Shown here: positions 1-7,672 of the stretch, in pieces
Layout: each line of letters starts with the position of its first letter
Position numbering within the stretch: position 1 is the first letter of the stretch
Assembly: GCA_943370295.1 (NCBI GenBank)
Contig: CALRQL020000004.1
Location: forward strand, 186,001 to 250,000
Direction of reading: 5' to 3'
Length of the DNA: 64,000 nt
DNA from: SB11 sp943370295
Lineage (GTDB): Bacteria; Bacteroidota; Bacteroidia; UBA8524
Translations under genes and position numbers: made by a program
The notes under the pieces: generated by a model
What the model saw: only the letters and a program-made list of their open reading frames with translations
Database searches by the model: none
What the model was told of the DNA's origin: nothing

Positions 1-324
1 GTCGTTTTTCATGTCGTACTCAATATGCCTTGATACCACAATAATGGTTTGACGCATAAAGAACATGAATATGCCTTTTAGTATCGTGGTGCCCACAATC
101 AGCATAAAAAAGTAAAGGCTCACGCGGCCAATTGCTTCAATGGTGCTATCATTTATTACAAAACCGGGTGCATCGGTTATTTTTTTGCCTTCGCTCATGG
201 CTTCGCTCACCAGCGGGCCAATCCATACGCCAAAAATGTTAGAAACGGTTACAAACAAAGTACCCAACAGCAACTTCCAGCGGTACTTAAACAGGTATTT
301 ATTAAGGGTAGATAAGGTTTTCAA
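1..324 (-). CDS. ABC transporter, fused permease/ATPase (MsbA-like), N-terminal part only
   Basis: The minus strand is open from the left edge to 324 and gives 108 residues beginning MKTLSTLNKYLFKYRWKLLL. They contain two strongly hydrophobic segments (about 20-40 and 70-90) and the stretch FFMRQTIIVVSRHIEYDMKN, typical of intracellular loop 1 of type I ABC exporters. The family exports lipids or drugs using a fused transmembrane domain and nucleotide-binding domain. The ATPase part lies outside the window, so substrate and completeness cannot be judged. No in-frame ATG fits the conserved N-terminus; TTG at 322-324 fits best, with ATT at 330 as alternative. It diverges from the leucine dehydrogenase gene, and both promoters must lie in the 85 nt between them. 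The family assignment rests on recalled resemblance. Confidence 0.8.
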   Translation of the reverse strand, partial: MKTLSTLNKYLFKYRWKLLLGTLFVTVSNIFGVWIGPLVSEAMSEGKKITDAPGFVINDSTIEAIGRVSLYFFMLIVGTTILKGIFMFFMRQTIIVVSRHIEYDMKND

Positions 325-339
325 GGGAATATTAAAAAT

Positions 340-372
340 AGGGTTATGTTAAGCCAAAAAAAATTACTTTTG
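340..372 (+). promoter_or_regulatory. Bacteroidota-type promoter of leucine dehydrogenase
   Basis: TACTTTTG at 365-372 matches the -7 consensus TAnnTTTG exactly. The -33 side is weak (TTATG near 344-348). The predicted transcript start, about 377, lies after the upstream in-frame ATG at 346 and so supports translation from 409. Confidence 0.6.
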
Positions 373-408
373 CGGCATCTTTTTAAAACCGCACAAAATT
401 ATCACATT

Positions 409-1509
409 ATGTTGGAAACTAAAGAAAACATTCAGGCCACACAGGTTGACCTATTTGGGCAACTTTCTACGTTCGATCACGAACAAGTAGTTTTTTGCCA
501 AGACAACCACACCGGCCTAAAAGCCATTATTGCCATACACAACACGGTTTTGGGACCGGGGTTGGGTGGTACCCGCATGTGGCTTTATAACAACGAAAAG
601 GATGCCATAAATGATGCTTTGCGTCTTTCTCGCGGAATGACGTATAAAGCTGCCATTAGCGGATTGAACCTTGGCGGAGCAAAAGCGGTTATTATTGGCG
701 ACGCTAAAACACAAAAGAGCGAAGCTCTTTTCCGTAAATTCGGGCGTTTTGTTGAGAACCTAAACGGTAAATACATTACTGCTGAAGACGTGAACACTAC
801 TACCAAAGATATGGAGTACGTGAACATGGAAACTGAGCACGTTGTAGGTTTGCCCGAGTGGACAGGCGGCGGCGGCGATCCTTCGCCCGTTACGGCTTTC
901 GGTACTTACATGGGTATGAAGGCATCTGCCAAGCAAGCATGGGGTAACGACAGTTTGGCAGGCAAAACTGTGGCAGTACAAGGTATTGGTAAAGTTGGTT
1001 TCCACTTGTTGGAGCATTTGCACAACGAGGGAGCTAAAATTTATGTTACCGACCTTAACCAAGACATCCTTAAAAAAGCTAACGAAACTTTTGGTGCTAT
1101 TGTAGTACCCGGAGATGATATTTTTGGCTTAGACGTTGATATTTTTGCACCTTGTGCTATGGGTGCCATACTGAACGACCAAACTATCCCTCAATTGAAG
1201 TGCAGCATTGTGGCCGGCGCAGCTAACAACCAACAAGCTGACGAAAAGGTACACGGACCTATGCTGAAAGAAAAAGGCATTTTGTATGCACCTGACTTTG
1301 TAATTAATGCAGGTGGTTTGATTAACGTTTACAGCGAGTGGACAGGCTACAACAAAGAGAAAGCCTACTCACAAGCTGAGAATATTTACAACACCATTTT
1401 GAACATTTATTCTCACGCTGATGCGCACAATACTCACCCGCAAGCTGCTGCAATAGCACTTGCTGAAAAGCGTATTCACGATACAATGAAACTACGTTCA
1501 ACGTATTAA
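409..1509 (+). CDS. Leucine dehydrogenase (Glu/Leu/Phe/Val dehydrogenase family)
   Basis: A 366-residue NAD-dependent amino acid dehydrogenase that would deaminate leucine and other branched-chain amino acids to 2-oxo acids in the cytoplasm. Visible are GPGLGGTRMW (about 49-58), the substrate-binding lysine in GMTYKAA (K80), the catalytic lysine in GGAKAVI (K92) and the Rossmann motif VQGIGKVG. The length is that of leucine rather than glutamate dehydrogenases. The frame extends upstream to an ATG at 346, but that lies before the predicted promoter and adds a non-conserved leader, so ATG at 409 was chosen. It is monocistronic, ending in a strong hairpin terminator. Branched 2-oxo acids feed iso-fatty acids in many Bacteroidota, a plausible but inferred role here. 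Confidence 0.92.
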   Translation: MLETKENIQATQVDLFGQLSTFDHEQVVFCQDNHTGLKAIIAIHNTVLGPGLGGTRMWLYNNEKDAINDALRLSRGMTYKAAISGLNLGGAKAVIIGDAKTQKSEALFRKFGRFVENLNGKYITAEDVNTTTKDMEYVNMETEHVVGLPEWTGGGGDPSPVTAFGTYMGMKASAKQAWGNDSLAGKTVAVQGIGKVGFHLLEHLHNEGAKIYVTDLNQDILKKANETFGAIVVPGDDIFGLDVDIFAPCAMGAILNDQTIPQLKCSIVAGAANNQQADEKVHGPMLKEKGILYAPDFVINAGGLINVYSEWTGYNKEKAYSQAENIYNTILNIYSHADAHNTHPQAAAIALAEKRIHDTMKLRSTY

Positions 1510-1530
1510 TCCATAAGATTAACCGATACT

Positions 1531-1570
1531 AAAGCCTGTGTGCATTTGCACACAGGCTTTTTTGTTTTTT
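1531..1570 (+). terminator. Rho-independent terminator after leucine dehydrogenase
   Basis: AAAGCCTGTGTGC (1531-1543), loop, then GCACACAGGCTTT followed by a T-rich run. The stem is perfect over 12-13 bp and lies 22 nt after the stop codon. Confidence 0.9.
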
Positions 1571-1905
1571 GGCGACGGACATAAAGCCCGCCTCGAAGGT
1601 GTTCGTTTCGAATGGTTTTATACCATTCGAGGCGGAAATACCCCAAAGCCCCGAATTTTATATTCGGGGGAATTACAAATAGCAATTTCGGCGATTACAC
1701 TGAGACGGGCATAAAGCCCGCCTCTTTTGCGGGATACGTCCCGAAGGGTTTAAAACCCTTCGGGCGCTAATACTCAATAGCCCGAATTTTATATTCGGGG
1801 AATTACAAATAAGCTGTTTCGGCGATTACACTAAGACGGGCATAAAGCCCGCCGCTCTTATATCGCGCAACCCACGAATGGTTTTAAACCATTCGCGGGT
1901 ATTTC
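1571..1905. repeat. Array of three degenerate multi-hairpin palindromic repeats
   Basis: Three successive units fill the gap between leucine dehydrogenase and the next gene. Each has a hairpin like ACGGGCATAAAGCCCG (1577-1592, 1705-1722, 1836-1852), then a longer palindrome (1608-1630, 1739-1763, 1874-1897). Units 1 and 2 also carry CCCGAATTTTATATTCGGGG (1649-1669, 1781-1800) followed by AATTACAAAT. Units 2 and 3 share the leader TTTCGGCGATTACACT (1686 and 1818), a period of about 131 nt. Stem sequences differ between copies but stay self-complementary, as in REP-like elements. No open frame is seen here. Confidence 0.8.
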
Positions 1906-1946
1906 AATCTCTAATCACTCACCACTAAACCCCCATAAATTAACAG

Positions 1947-1977
1947 TTGCCCATTGGCTGCTCACCAATTATATTTG
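1947..1977 (+). promoter_or_regulatory. Promoter of the deoxyhypusine-synthase-like gene
   Basis: -33 TTG at 1947-1949, 20 nt, then a perfect -7 TATATTTG at 1970-1977. Transcription would start near 1983, leaving a leader of about 24 nt before the ATG at 2007. Confidence 0.7.
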
Positions 1978-2006
1978 CACCCTAAATTTTTTAGACCCTA
2001 CAAATC

Positions 2007-2981
2007 ATGACAAAAGGACCTATATCACAGTTTATCACCCACCACTATCGTCATTTTAACGCCGCTGCTTTGGTTGATGCTGCCAAAGGCTACGAAACCC
2101 ACTTGCTTGAAGGCGGTAAAATGTTGGTGAGTCTTGCCGGTGCTATGAGTACAGCCGAATTGGGCATCTCATTGGCAGAAATGATACGTCAGGACAAAGT
2201 GGCGATTATAAGCTGTACAGGGGCAAACCTTGAAGAAGATATAATGAACCTTGTGGCGCATACCCATTACAAGCGTGTGCCTAACTACCGTGATTTGAGC
2301 CCAAAAGAAGAGTGGGACTTACTTGAGCAAGGGTTTAACCGTGTTACCGATACCTGTATACCTGAGGAGGAAGCATTCCGCCGCATACAACGCCATATAC
2401 ACAAAATATGGAAAGATGCCGAAGACAGCGGCGAGCGCTACTTCCCTCACGAGTATATGTATAAACTGTTGTTGAGCGGCGTAATGAAAGAAAATTACGA
2501 AATACCTGTTGAACACAGCTGGATGATTGCAGCAGCCGAAAAGAACCTGCCCATTATTGTTCCCGGTTGGGAAGACAGTACCATGGGTAACATTTTTGCC
2601 AGCTACTGTATTAAAGGTGAACTGAAAGCCAGCACCATGAAAAGCGGTATAGAATACATGGTATGGTTGGCCGATTGGTACCGTAAAAACAGCGGTGGCA
2701 AAGGCGTAGGTTTCTTCCAGATAGGTGGCGGTATTGCTGGCGATTTCCCCATTTGCGTGGTGCCTATGATGTATCAGGATTTGGAGTGGCACGATGTTCC
2801 GTTTTGGAGCTATTTCTGCCAAATCAGCGATTCAACCACATCATACGGTTCATACAGCGGTGCGGTGCCCAATGAAAAAATTACATGGGGTAAATTAGAC
2901 ATCAACACACCTAAATTTATTGTTGAGTCTGATGCCACCATCGTAGCCCCCTTGATATTTGCTTATTTGCTGGGCTGGTAA
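2007..2981 (+). CDS. Deoxyhypusine synthase family protein (bacterial DHS-like)
   Basis: 324 residues of the deoxyhypusine/homospermidine synthase superfamily, NAD-dependent enzymes that move an aminobutyl group. The C-terminal motif ITWGKLDIN carries the lysine (K296) that in eukaryotic DHS forms the covalent enzyme-imine intermediate. The NAD-binding stretches SLAGAMSTAELG (42-53) and SCTGANLEEDIM (69-80) are also present. Bacteria do not use eIF5A, so the acceptor is probably a small polyamine or an unknown substrate; the sequence does not settle this. The gene has its own promoter and follows the palindromic repeat array. A membrane aminopropyltransferase elsewhere in the window (46639) is a second polyamine-type enzyme, but no physical link is implied. 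Confidence refers to the family. Confidence 0.88.
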   Translation: MTKGPISQFITHHYRHFNAAALVDAAKGYETHLLEGGKMLVSLAGAMSTAELGISLAEMIRQDKVAIISCTGANLEEDIMNLVAHTHYKRVPNYRDLSPKEEWDLLEQGFNRVTDTCIPEEEAFRRIQRHIHKIWKDAEDSGERYFPHEYMYKLLLSGVMKENYEIPVEHSWMIAAAEKNLPIIVPGWEDSTMGNIFASYCIKGELKASTMKSGIEYMVWLADWYRKNSGGKGVGFFQIGGGIAGDFPICVVPMMYQDLEWHDVPFWSYFCQISDSTTSYGSYSGAVPNEKITWGKLDINTPKFIVESDATIVAPLIFAYLLGW

Positions 2982-3095
2982 GGGCTTCTTCCCTCCACTC
3001 ACCCCACGTAAGCAATTTATCAGAAAAGTAACGTTGCCCGTTTATATTGGCAGCCATTGATAGATTAGTTGAAATACCCTTTAGGGGTGAGTGAA

Positions 3096-3575
3096 ATGAA
3101 CAAAAAAATAGAATTTGATGCCGTTTTAATTTCTGCCGGTGATGGCGGAGGTGTATATGCCGAGGTACCTTTTAACGTAGAGGAAGTTTTTGGCAGCAAA
3201 GGCCGTGTGCCTATTACTGCCCTTATTGAAGGCGAATCTTACAAGGGCTCGCTGATGAATATGGGCACGGGCTGTCATATTTTCCCCGTACTAAAAGCCA
3301 TTCGCGAGAAAATCGGGAAACAGGTAGGCGATACCATTCATGTAGTGGTTGAGCGCGATACTCAAGAACGTGTGGTGGATGTGCCCGATGAGCTTGGGCA
3401 GCTATTGGCCGCCAACCCTGCTGCAAAACAGTTGTTTGACGGGCTTTCGTTTACCAACCGCAAGGAGTATGCCCGATGGATAAGCGATGCAAAACGTGAA
3501 GAGACCAAACAAACCCGCCTTACACAAACCCTTGAAAAGCTAATGGACGGCAAAAAGAACCCTGCCGATAGGTAG
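3096..3575 (+). CDS. YdeI/OmdA-type protein with DUF1905 domain
   Basis: 159 residues. The N-terminal half (EFDAVLISAGDGGGVYAEVP, then RVPITALIEGESYKGSLMNM) has the DUF1905 beta-barrel pattern. The C-terminal part (PAAKQLFDGLSFTNRKEYAR, then AKREETKQTRL) is the helical OmdA/YdeI region annotated as bacteriocin-protection. Its biochemical role is not established and that name should be treated cautiously. An in-frame ATG at 3069 exists, but residues 1-9 from it are not family-like; ATG at 3096 gives the usual MNKKIEFDAV start. The C-terminus is Lys/Arg rich. It stands alone between the DHS-like gene and an AT-rich orphan. Confidence 0.78.
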   Translation: MNKKIEFDAVLISAGDGGGVYAEVPFNVEEVFGSKGRVPITALIEGESYKGSLMNMGTGCHIFPVLKAIREKIGKQVGDTIHVVVERDTQERVVDVPDELGQLLAANPAAKQLFDGLSFTNRKEYARWISDAKREETKQTRLTQTLEKLMDGKKNPADR

Positions 3576-3629
3576 TGTCAATATGAGTAATCTGAAACTA
3601 AATAATGAAAATTCTTTACTGGTGAAAAC

Positions 3630-4445
3630 ATGGGGGAAGAACTTTTGGAGTTGAAATCAATAATAATCTCTAGCTGGGGGTATATATTGCCTATAATAAC
3701 TTTTGTATTAGGGGTTACCTCATCAGTTTTGATTGAAAAATGGAAACTGAAAAGAGATTTAAAAAATCTCAGAAAGATGCTTTTCGCATATAAAGAATCA
3801 TTGGTTAAATCAATTGAAAATCAAATTCTTAATTATAATAGATATAAAGAATCATTGGAGAATCTAAAGAGTATAAGTATTGTTAATTTTGATAGAGTTG
3901 CTTTCAACTTTGATTTTTTTGATGCTCTTAATAAAGAAAGACTTTATATGGCCCATAGAAGTCGTAAGGATAAAGTTAACCTATATAATTTTTTTGTTTT
4001 TCATTCATATTTTAAAAATGTGGAGCAAGATATGGGAGAGCAGTACAAAGAATTAATGGAACGTTTCAGAGGATTAATGGGTAGATGGAATGTTGAAATA
4101 AAGTCTGTACACGACTTTATGAGTAACTTGAATGTATCAGGCTTTTCATTTACTGATGCTGAAAAAGAAGAGTTAATGGAGATTTATAGAAATAAGAATT
4201 TAAATAATTCAAGTAGTCTACAAGAAATCGTAAGCCTTTGGATTATACCTTTTATAGAGATACTTACTAAGAAATATAATTCCGTGAAAGGGTCAGATTC
4301 AGACCTATATAAGTATATAAAAGATTTTCATAGTATTAAAGAAATATATGATGAGTTCGGCGTTTTAAATCAGAGTGCCATTGAGTATGTTGATGGAAAT
4401 ATTACAACCCTTAATACATCTCTTAAACAAATAAATAATATCTAA
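3630..4445 (+). CDS. Hypothetical single-pass membrane protein, AT-rich
   Basis: 271 residues with no family recognised. One hydrophobic segment at about 14-34 (SWGYILPIITFVLGVTSSVL) is followed by a basic helix (EKWKLKRDLKNLRK) and a long, mostly helical soluble region with many Asn, Lys and Tyr, suggesting an N-terminal anchor with a cytoplasmic domain. Codon use is conspicuously AT-rich (AAA, AAT, TTT, ATA dominate) compared with the GC-richer genes on both sides, which suggests recent acquisition. It begins 54 nt after the YdeI-like gene and is followed by an imperfect hairpin. The ATG at 3630 is the first in frame. Accessory proteins of this shape occur in defence islands, but no partner is visible. 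Confidence 0.7.
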   Translation: MGEELLELKSIIISSWGYILPIITFVLGVTSSVLIEKWKLKRDLKNLRKMLFAYKESLVKSIENQILNYNRYKESLENLKSISIVNFDRVAFNFDFFDALNKERLYMAHRSRKDKVNLYNFFVFHSYFKNVEQDMGEQYKELMERFRGLMGRWNVEIKSVHDFMSNLNVSGFSFTDAEKEELMEIYRNKNLNNSSSLQEIVSLWIIPFIEILTKKYNSVKGSDSDLYKYIKDFHSIKEIYDEFGVLNQSAIEYVDGNITTLNTSLKQINNI

Positions 4446-4456
4446 TTCAAAACCAC

Positions 4457-4494
4457 AATGAGCCTACACATCAATTTATCCTGTGTAGCTCATT
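4457..4494 (+). terminator. Imperfect hairpin after the AT-rich orphan
   Basis: AATGAG, a bulged C, CTACACA (4457-4470), loop, then TGTGTAG CTCATT (4482-4494). No strong T-run follows, so termination is uncertain. Confidence 0.4.
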
Positions 4495-4515
4495 ATTCCT
4501 TGATATAAATTCACA

Positions 4516-6882
4516 ATGAATTACCCTTTTAACATCGAAGAGAAATTAGGCTTCGATATCATACGAAATAAAATACGCGAAAAATGCCTTAGCTCTTTAG
4601 GGGCGGCATTTGTAGATAAAATGAAGTTTAGCACCGCTTTTGATAAAGTGGTGCAACGCTTGGCACAAACCGACGAGTTTTTGCGCATCCTGCAAACCGA
4701 GAATAACTTTCCTTCGGATAATTACATCGACGCTACCCGCCATTTTAAGCATTTGGGCGTTGAAGGCTTTTTCCTGAGCGAATTCCAATTGCACGAAATA
4801 CGGCTTTCATTGTCCACCTTCGGGCAGGTAACCCGTTTTGTGGAGACTAAGAAAGACTTGTACCCGCAATTAGCAGAGTTGTTTAGAGACGTCAAGTTTG
4901 ACGATACCATTATCCGTAAAATAGATCGCATACTTGACAAAGACGGGAACATGAAACCGTCGGCCTCACACGAGTTGCTGGATATTGAAGCCGGAATTGT
5001 AGAAGCCAACCGTGAGTTGCAACGCAAAGTAAACAGCATTTTGCGTCGTGCCCAAAGCGAAGGCTGGGCTGCCGATACCGACGTATCGGTGCGTGATAAC
5101 CGCTTGGTAATTCCCATTTTGGCCGAACATAAACGTAAAATACCCGGTTTGGTACACGATGAATCGGCAACGGGGCACGTGTATTACATAGAGCCTACCG
5201 AGATATTGGAGCTAAACAACCAGTTGCGCGAGTTGCAAATAGAACGCCGCCGCGAGATTGAACGCATCCTTCGCCAGATATCAGCCGAAATTGCCCCCGA
5301 AGCACCCATCCTTACCGAGTATTACCACAAACTAGGGGTGATTGATTTCGTGCGGGCGAAAGCCTCGTTCGGGTTGCAAATTCAGGCCATCGTTCCCAAA
5401 ATTGAGAACAAAACCTCGTTTGTTTGGAAAAACGCCTACCATCCCATTTTGTGGATGAACCACAAAGCACAAGGTATGGATATTATCCCGCTGGATGTGG
5501 ACATGAACCCCCAGCAACGCATTATGGTAATATCAGGCCCCAACGCGGGTGGTAAATCGGTAGCCCTTAAAACACTCGGGTTGCTGCAATACATGATGCA
5601 AAGCGGTGTACCCGTGCCCATGCACGAGAAATCGCAAATGGGCATCTTCGGACAGATATTTATTGATATCGGCGACGAACAATCACTGGATAACGACCTT
5701 AGTACGTACAGTTCTCACCTTACCAACCTTAAACATTTTATCAATTTTGCCGACAGGAAAACCCTGTTTTTGGTAGATGAGATGGGAACAGGTACCGACC
5801 CCCAATTTGGTGGTCCTATGGCCGAAGCCATTATGGAGGAGTTGAACCAACAAAAGGCGTATGGCGTAATTACCACGCACTTTAGTAACCTAAAAGTATT
5901 GGCCAACAATTCTGCAGGAATGGTAAACGCCAGTATGGCCTACGATACCGCACAGTTGAAACCGCTGTTCAGGTTAGAGATTGGCAAACCCGGTAGCTCG
6001 TTTGCGTTTGAAGTGGCTGAAAAGATTGGTTTACACAAACGTGTGATTGAAAAAGCCCGCAAGAAGGTTGGTACTAAGCAAAAGAACGTTGATGAACTGA
6101 TTGTACGCTTAGAAAGCGAGCGCAACGACGTAGTAGAGCTTAGAGCCTCGCTTGACCAAAAGCAGGAACACGTGGATAAACTGATGAGTCATTACACACA
6201 GTTGAAGCAAGAGATTGAGGAGAAGAAGAAAGAACTGTTGCGTAAGGCCAAAGAAGATGCGTTGGAGATTATCAACCAATCGAACCAGTTGATTGAAACT
6301 ACCATCCGTACTATTAAAGAATCGAAAGCAGAGAAAGAACAAACCGAAAAGGCTCGTAAAACCCTTGAAACCAAGCGTGAGAAGTTGAACGAGGAAGTGA
6401 TGGCAGAGAAAATAACTGTGCTGCCTCAGGATGGTTTGGCGGAGGGGAATAAAGTGCGTATTAAAGGCCAGTTTGTGGTGGGGGATATTGTGAGTGTGAA
6501 GGGTAACAAAGCAGTGGTAGCGTTTGGCGACTTACGCAGCAGCATTGCCCTTGATAAGCTGGAAAAAATAAGCATGAAGGAAGCCAAGAAGATAAAGGAA
6601 ACTTTTAAGGGCTTTGACTTGAACGAAAAGATGCTGGAGTTTAAACCTGAGATTGATTTGCGTGGAATGAGGGGAGAGGAGGCTATGAATGAAGCGGTAA
6701 ACTTTATTGATAAGGCGGTAGTGCTGGGCTTTGAGCGTTTACGCATTGTACACGGTAAAGGCGACGGTATCCTTCGCAAACTGCTGCGCGACTACCTTAA
6801 AAAGCTAAAGGTGGTGCAATCTATTGCCGACGAACACGTTGAAATGGGCGGGCAAGGCGTGAGTATTGTTACTTTGAAATGA
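4516..6882 (+). CDS. mutS2: Endonuclease MutS2 with Smr domain
   Basis: 788 residues, the normal MutS2 length. The N-terminal half holds the core and clamp helices without the mismatch-recognition domain of MutS1. Walker A is GPNAGGKS (341-348), Walker B is LFLVDEMG with D421/E422, and the signature STYSSHLTNL lies between them. A charged coiled coil covers about 520-630. The C-terminal Smr domain carries IDLRGMRGEEA (about 713) and HGKGDGILRK (about 746), the DxR and HGxG elements of Smr nucleases. MutS2 proteins suppress recombination or act in rescue of collided ribosomes, depending on species; which applies here is not visible. The ATG at 4516 is the first and fits MNYPFNIEEKLGFD. Confidence 0.95.
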   Translation: MNYPFNIEEKLGFDIIRNKIREKCLSSLGAAFVDKMKFSTAFDKVVQRLAQTDEFLRILQTENNFPSDNYIDATRHFKHLGVEGFFLSEFQLHEIRLSLSTFGQVTRFVETKKDLYPQLAELFRDVKFDDTIIRKIDRILDKDGNMKPSASHELLDIEAGIVEANRELQRKVNSILRRAQSEGWAADTDVSVRDNRLVIPILAEHKRKIPGLVHDESATGHVYYIEPTEILELNNQLRELQIERRREIERILRQISAEIAPEAPILTEYYHKLGVIDFVRAKASFGLQIQAIVPKIENKTSFVWKNAYHPILWMNHKAQGMDIIPLDVDMNPQQRIMVISGPNAGGKSVALKTLGLLQYMMQSGVPVPMHEKSQMGIFGQIFIDIGDEQSLDNDLSTYSSHLTNLKHFINFADRKTLFLVDEMGTGTDPQFGGPMAEAIMEELNQQKAYGVITTHFSNLKVLANNSAGMVNASMAYDTAQLKPLFRLEIGKPGSSFAFEVAEKIGLHKRVIEKARKKVGTKQKNVDELIVRLESERNDVVELRASLDQKQEHVDKLMSHYTQLKQEIEEKKKELLRKAKEDALEIINQSNQLIETTIRTIKESKAEKEQTEKARKTLETKREKLNEEVMAEKITVLPQDGLAEGNKVRIKGQFVVGDIVSVKGNKAVVAFGDLRSSIALDKLEKISMKEAKKIKETFKGFDLNEKMLEFKPEIDLRGMRGEEAMNEAVNFIDKAVVLGFERLRIVHGKGDGILRKLLRDYLKKLKVVQSIADEHVEMGGQGVSIVTLK

Positions 6883-6898
6883 TTATAATTTGGAAAGT

Positions 6899-7345
6899 TT
6901 AAAGACTTGCAAAATGTTTAATACAATTGGTGATTCCACTTAGGCAATTTGTTATATTTGTCAAAATAGTGTTGTAACAATTTTTTTCTACATCTCGTGG
7001 GCAGTCAAAGTATATATTGGTATCTATCACATACCAATGAATATAGAGGGCATCAATGTTTTCCGCATTCATCTTTTTGCTCCAAGAAGTTCGTCTTGGT
7101 TCTTTGAATTGTTTACCATTCACAAGTCTATCTTTTAGTCCCCCTTTTCTAATAAAAGTTGAACCGTCAGGAGATTTAAAACCTGAACGACCAATATAAA
7201 TTAGTTCCTTTTTCCCTTTTTTCAATTCATAAATAATGTATACACCACTTTTGTTCGTTGGTGCATTGCAGACTTTTCCAAAATTTTCTTTGGGTTTGAA
7301 AACAAATTGATTATGTTGTTTAAAATTTATTAAAATATCGTTCAT
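6899..7345 (-). CDS. GIY-YIG-like nuclease domain protein
   Basis: 148 residues from ATG at 7345, one base after the stop of the upstream gene (TGAAATG), so the two are probably coupled; an in-frame ATG at 7390 would overlap that gene by 44 nt. GVYIIYELKKGKKELIYIGR matches the GIY-(spacer)-YIG core of the family, with a downstream GGLKDRL helix holding the conserved Arg and a later acidic residue (DVEKNCYNTI) where GIY-YIG enzymes keep their metal-binding Glu. The C-terminus is not family-like. It is AT-rich relative to mutS2, with which it converges 16 nt away. Possible roles are selfish, defence or repair nuclease; none can be chosen from sequence. Confidence 0.68.
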   Translation of the reverse strand: MNDILINFKQHNQFVFKPKENFGKVCNAPTNKSGVYIIYELKKGKKELIYIGRSGFKSPDGSTFIRKGGLKDRLVNGKQFKEPRRTSWSKKMNAENIDALYIHWYVIDTNIYFDCPRDVEKNCYNTILTNITNCLSGITNCIKHFASL

Positions 7346-7346
7346 T

Positions 7347-7586
7347 TCACTCAGACCAAATTTCAAATAAGTAATGTGAAATCCCATCAATATTATAGGG
7401 GGTTACAGGTTGCATCTCAAAATCTATAGCTTGACCATTTTGTGTAATTTGTGTAGCCATAAAATAAAAGTTCCCGATTCTACTTACTTCATATGTTGAC
7501 TCGTGTACAAAGTCTCCATCATGTATTACTTTTCTTAAGCGCGAGCCATGATTTAATTGATTAGCGTTAATTAATGGTTGCCACAT
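7347..7586 (-). CDS. Hypothetical small protein upstream of the GIY-YIG gene
   Basis: 79 residues beginning MWQPLINANQLNHGSRLRKV, compact, without signal peptide or membrane segment; predicted mixed beta-strand content and an acidic C-terminus. No family recognised. Its stop is one base from the start of the GIY-YIG gene, so the two form a short operon on the minus strand. AT-rich, like its partner. It might regulate, guide or inhibit the nuclease, but that is only an inference from coupling. Confidence 0.6.
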   Translation of the reverse strand: MWQPLINANQLNHGSRLRKVIHDGDFVHESTYEVSRIGNFYFMATQITQNGQAIDFEMQPVTPYNIDGISHYLFEIWSE

Positions 7587-7672
7587 ATTGTTAGTATTTG
7601 TTTATGTTACAATATTGGCCTTTTTCAGCTGACTTTCAAACAAATTCACGATGTTTATATTATGGTTTGCTA

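Noticed and set aside
346..408. N-terminal extension of leucine dehydrogenase from ATG at 346
   Set aside because: It lies before the predicted promoter (-7 at 365-372) and encodes non-conserved sequence; ATG at 409 matches the family.
1571..1905. CRISPR-like array
   Set aside because: Repeats are few, unequal and palindromic with no regular unique spacers; no cas genes nearby.
2319..2822. Minus-strand open frame inside the deoxyhypusine-synthase-like gene
   Set aside because: Antisense shadow of a strongly supported gene, no family resemblance.
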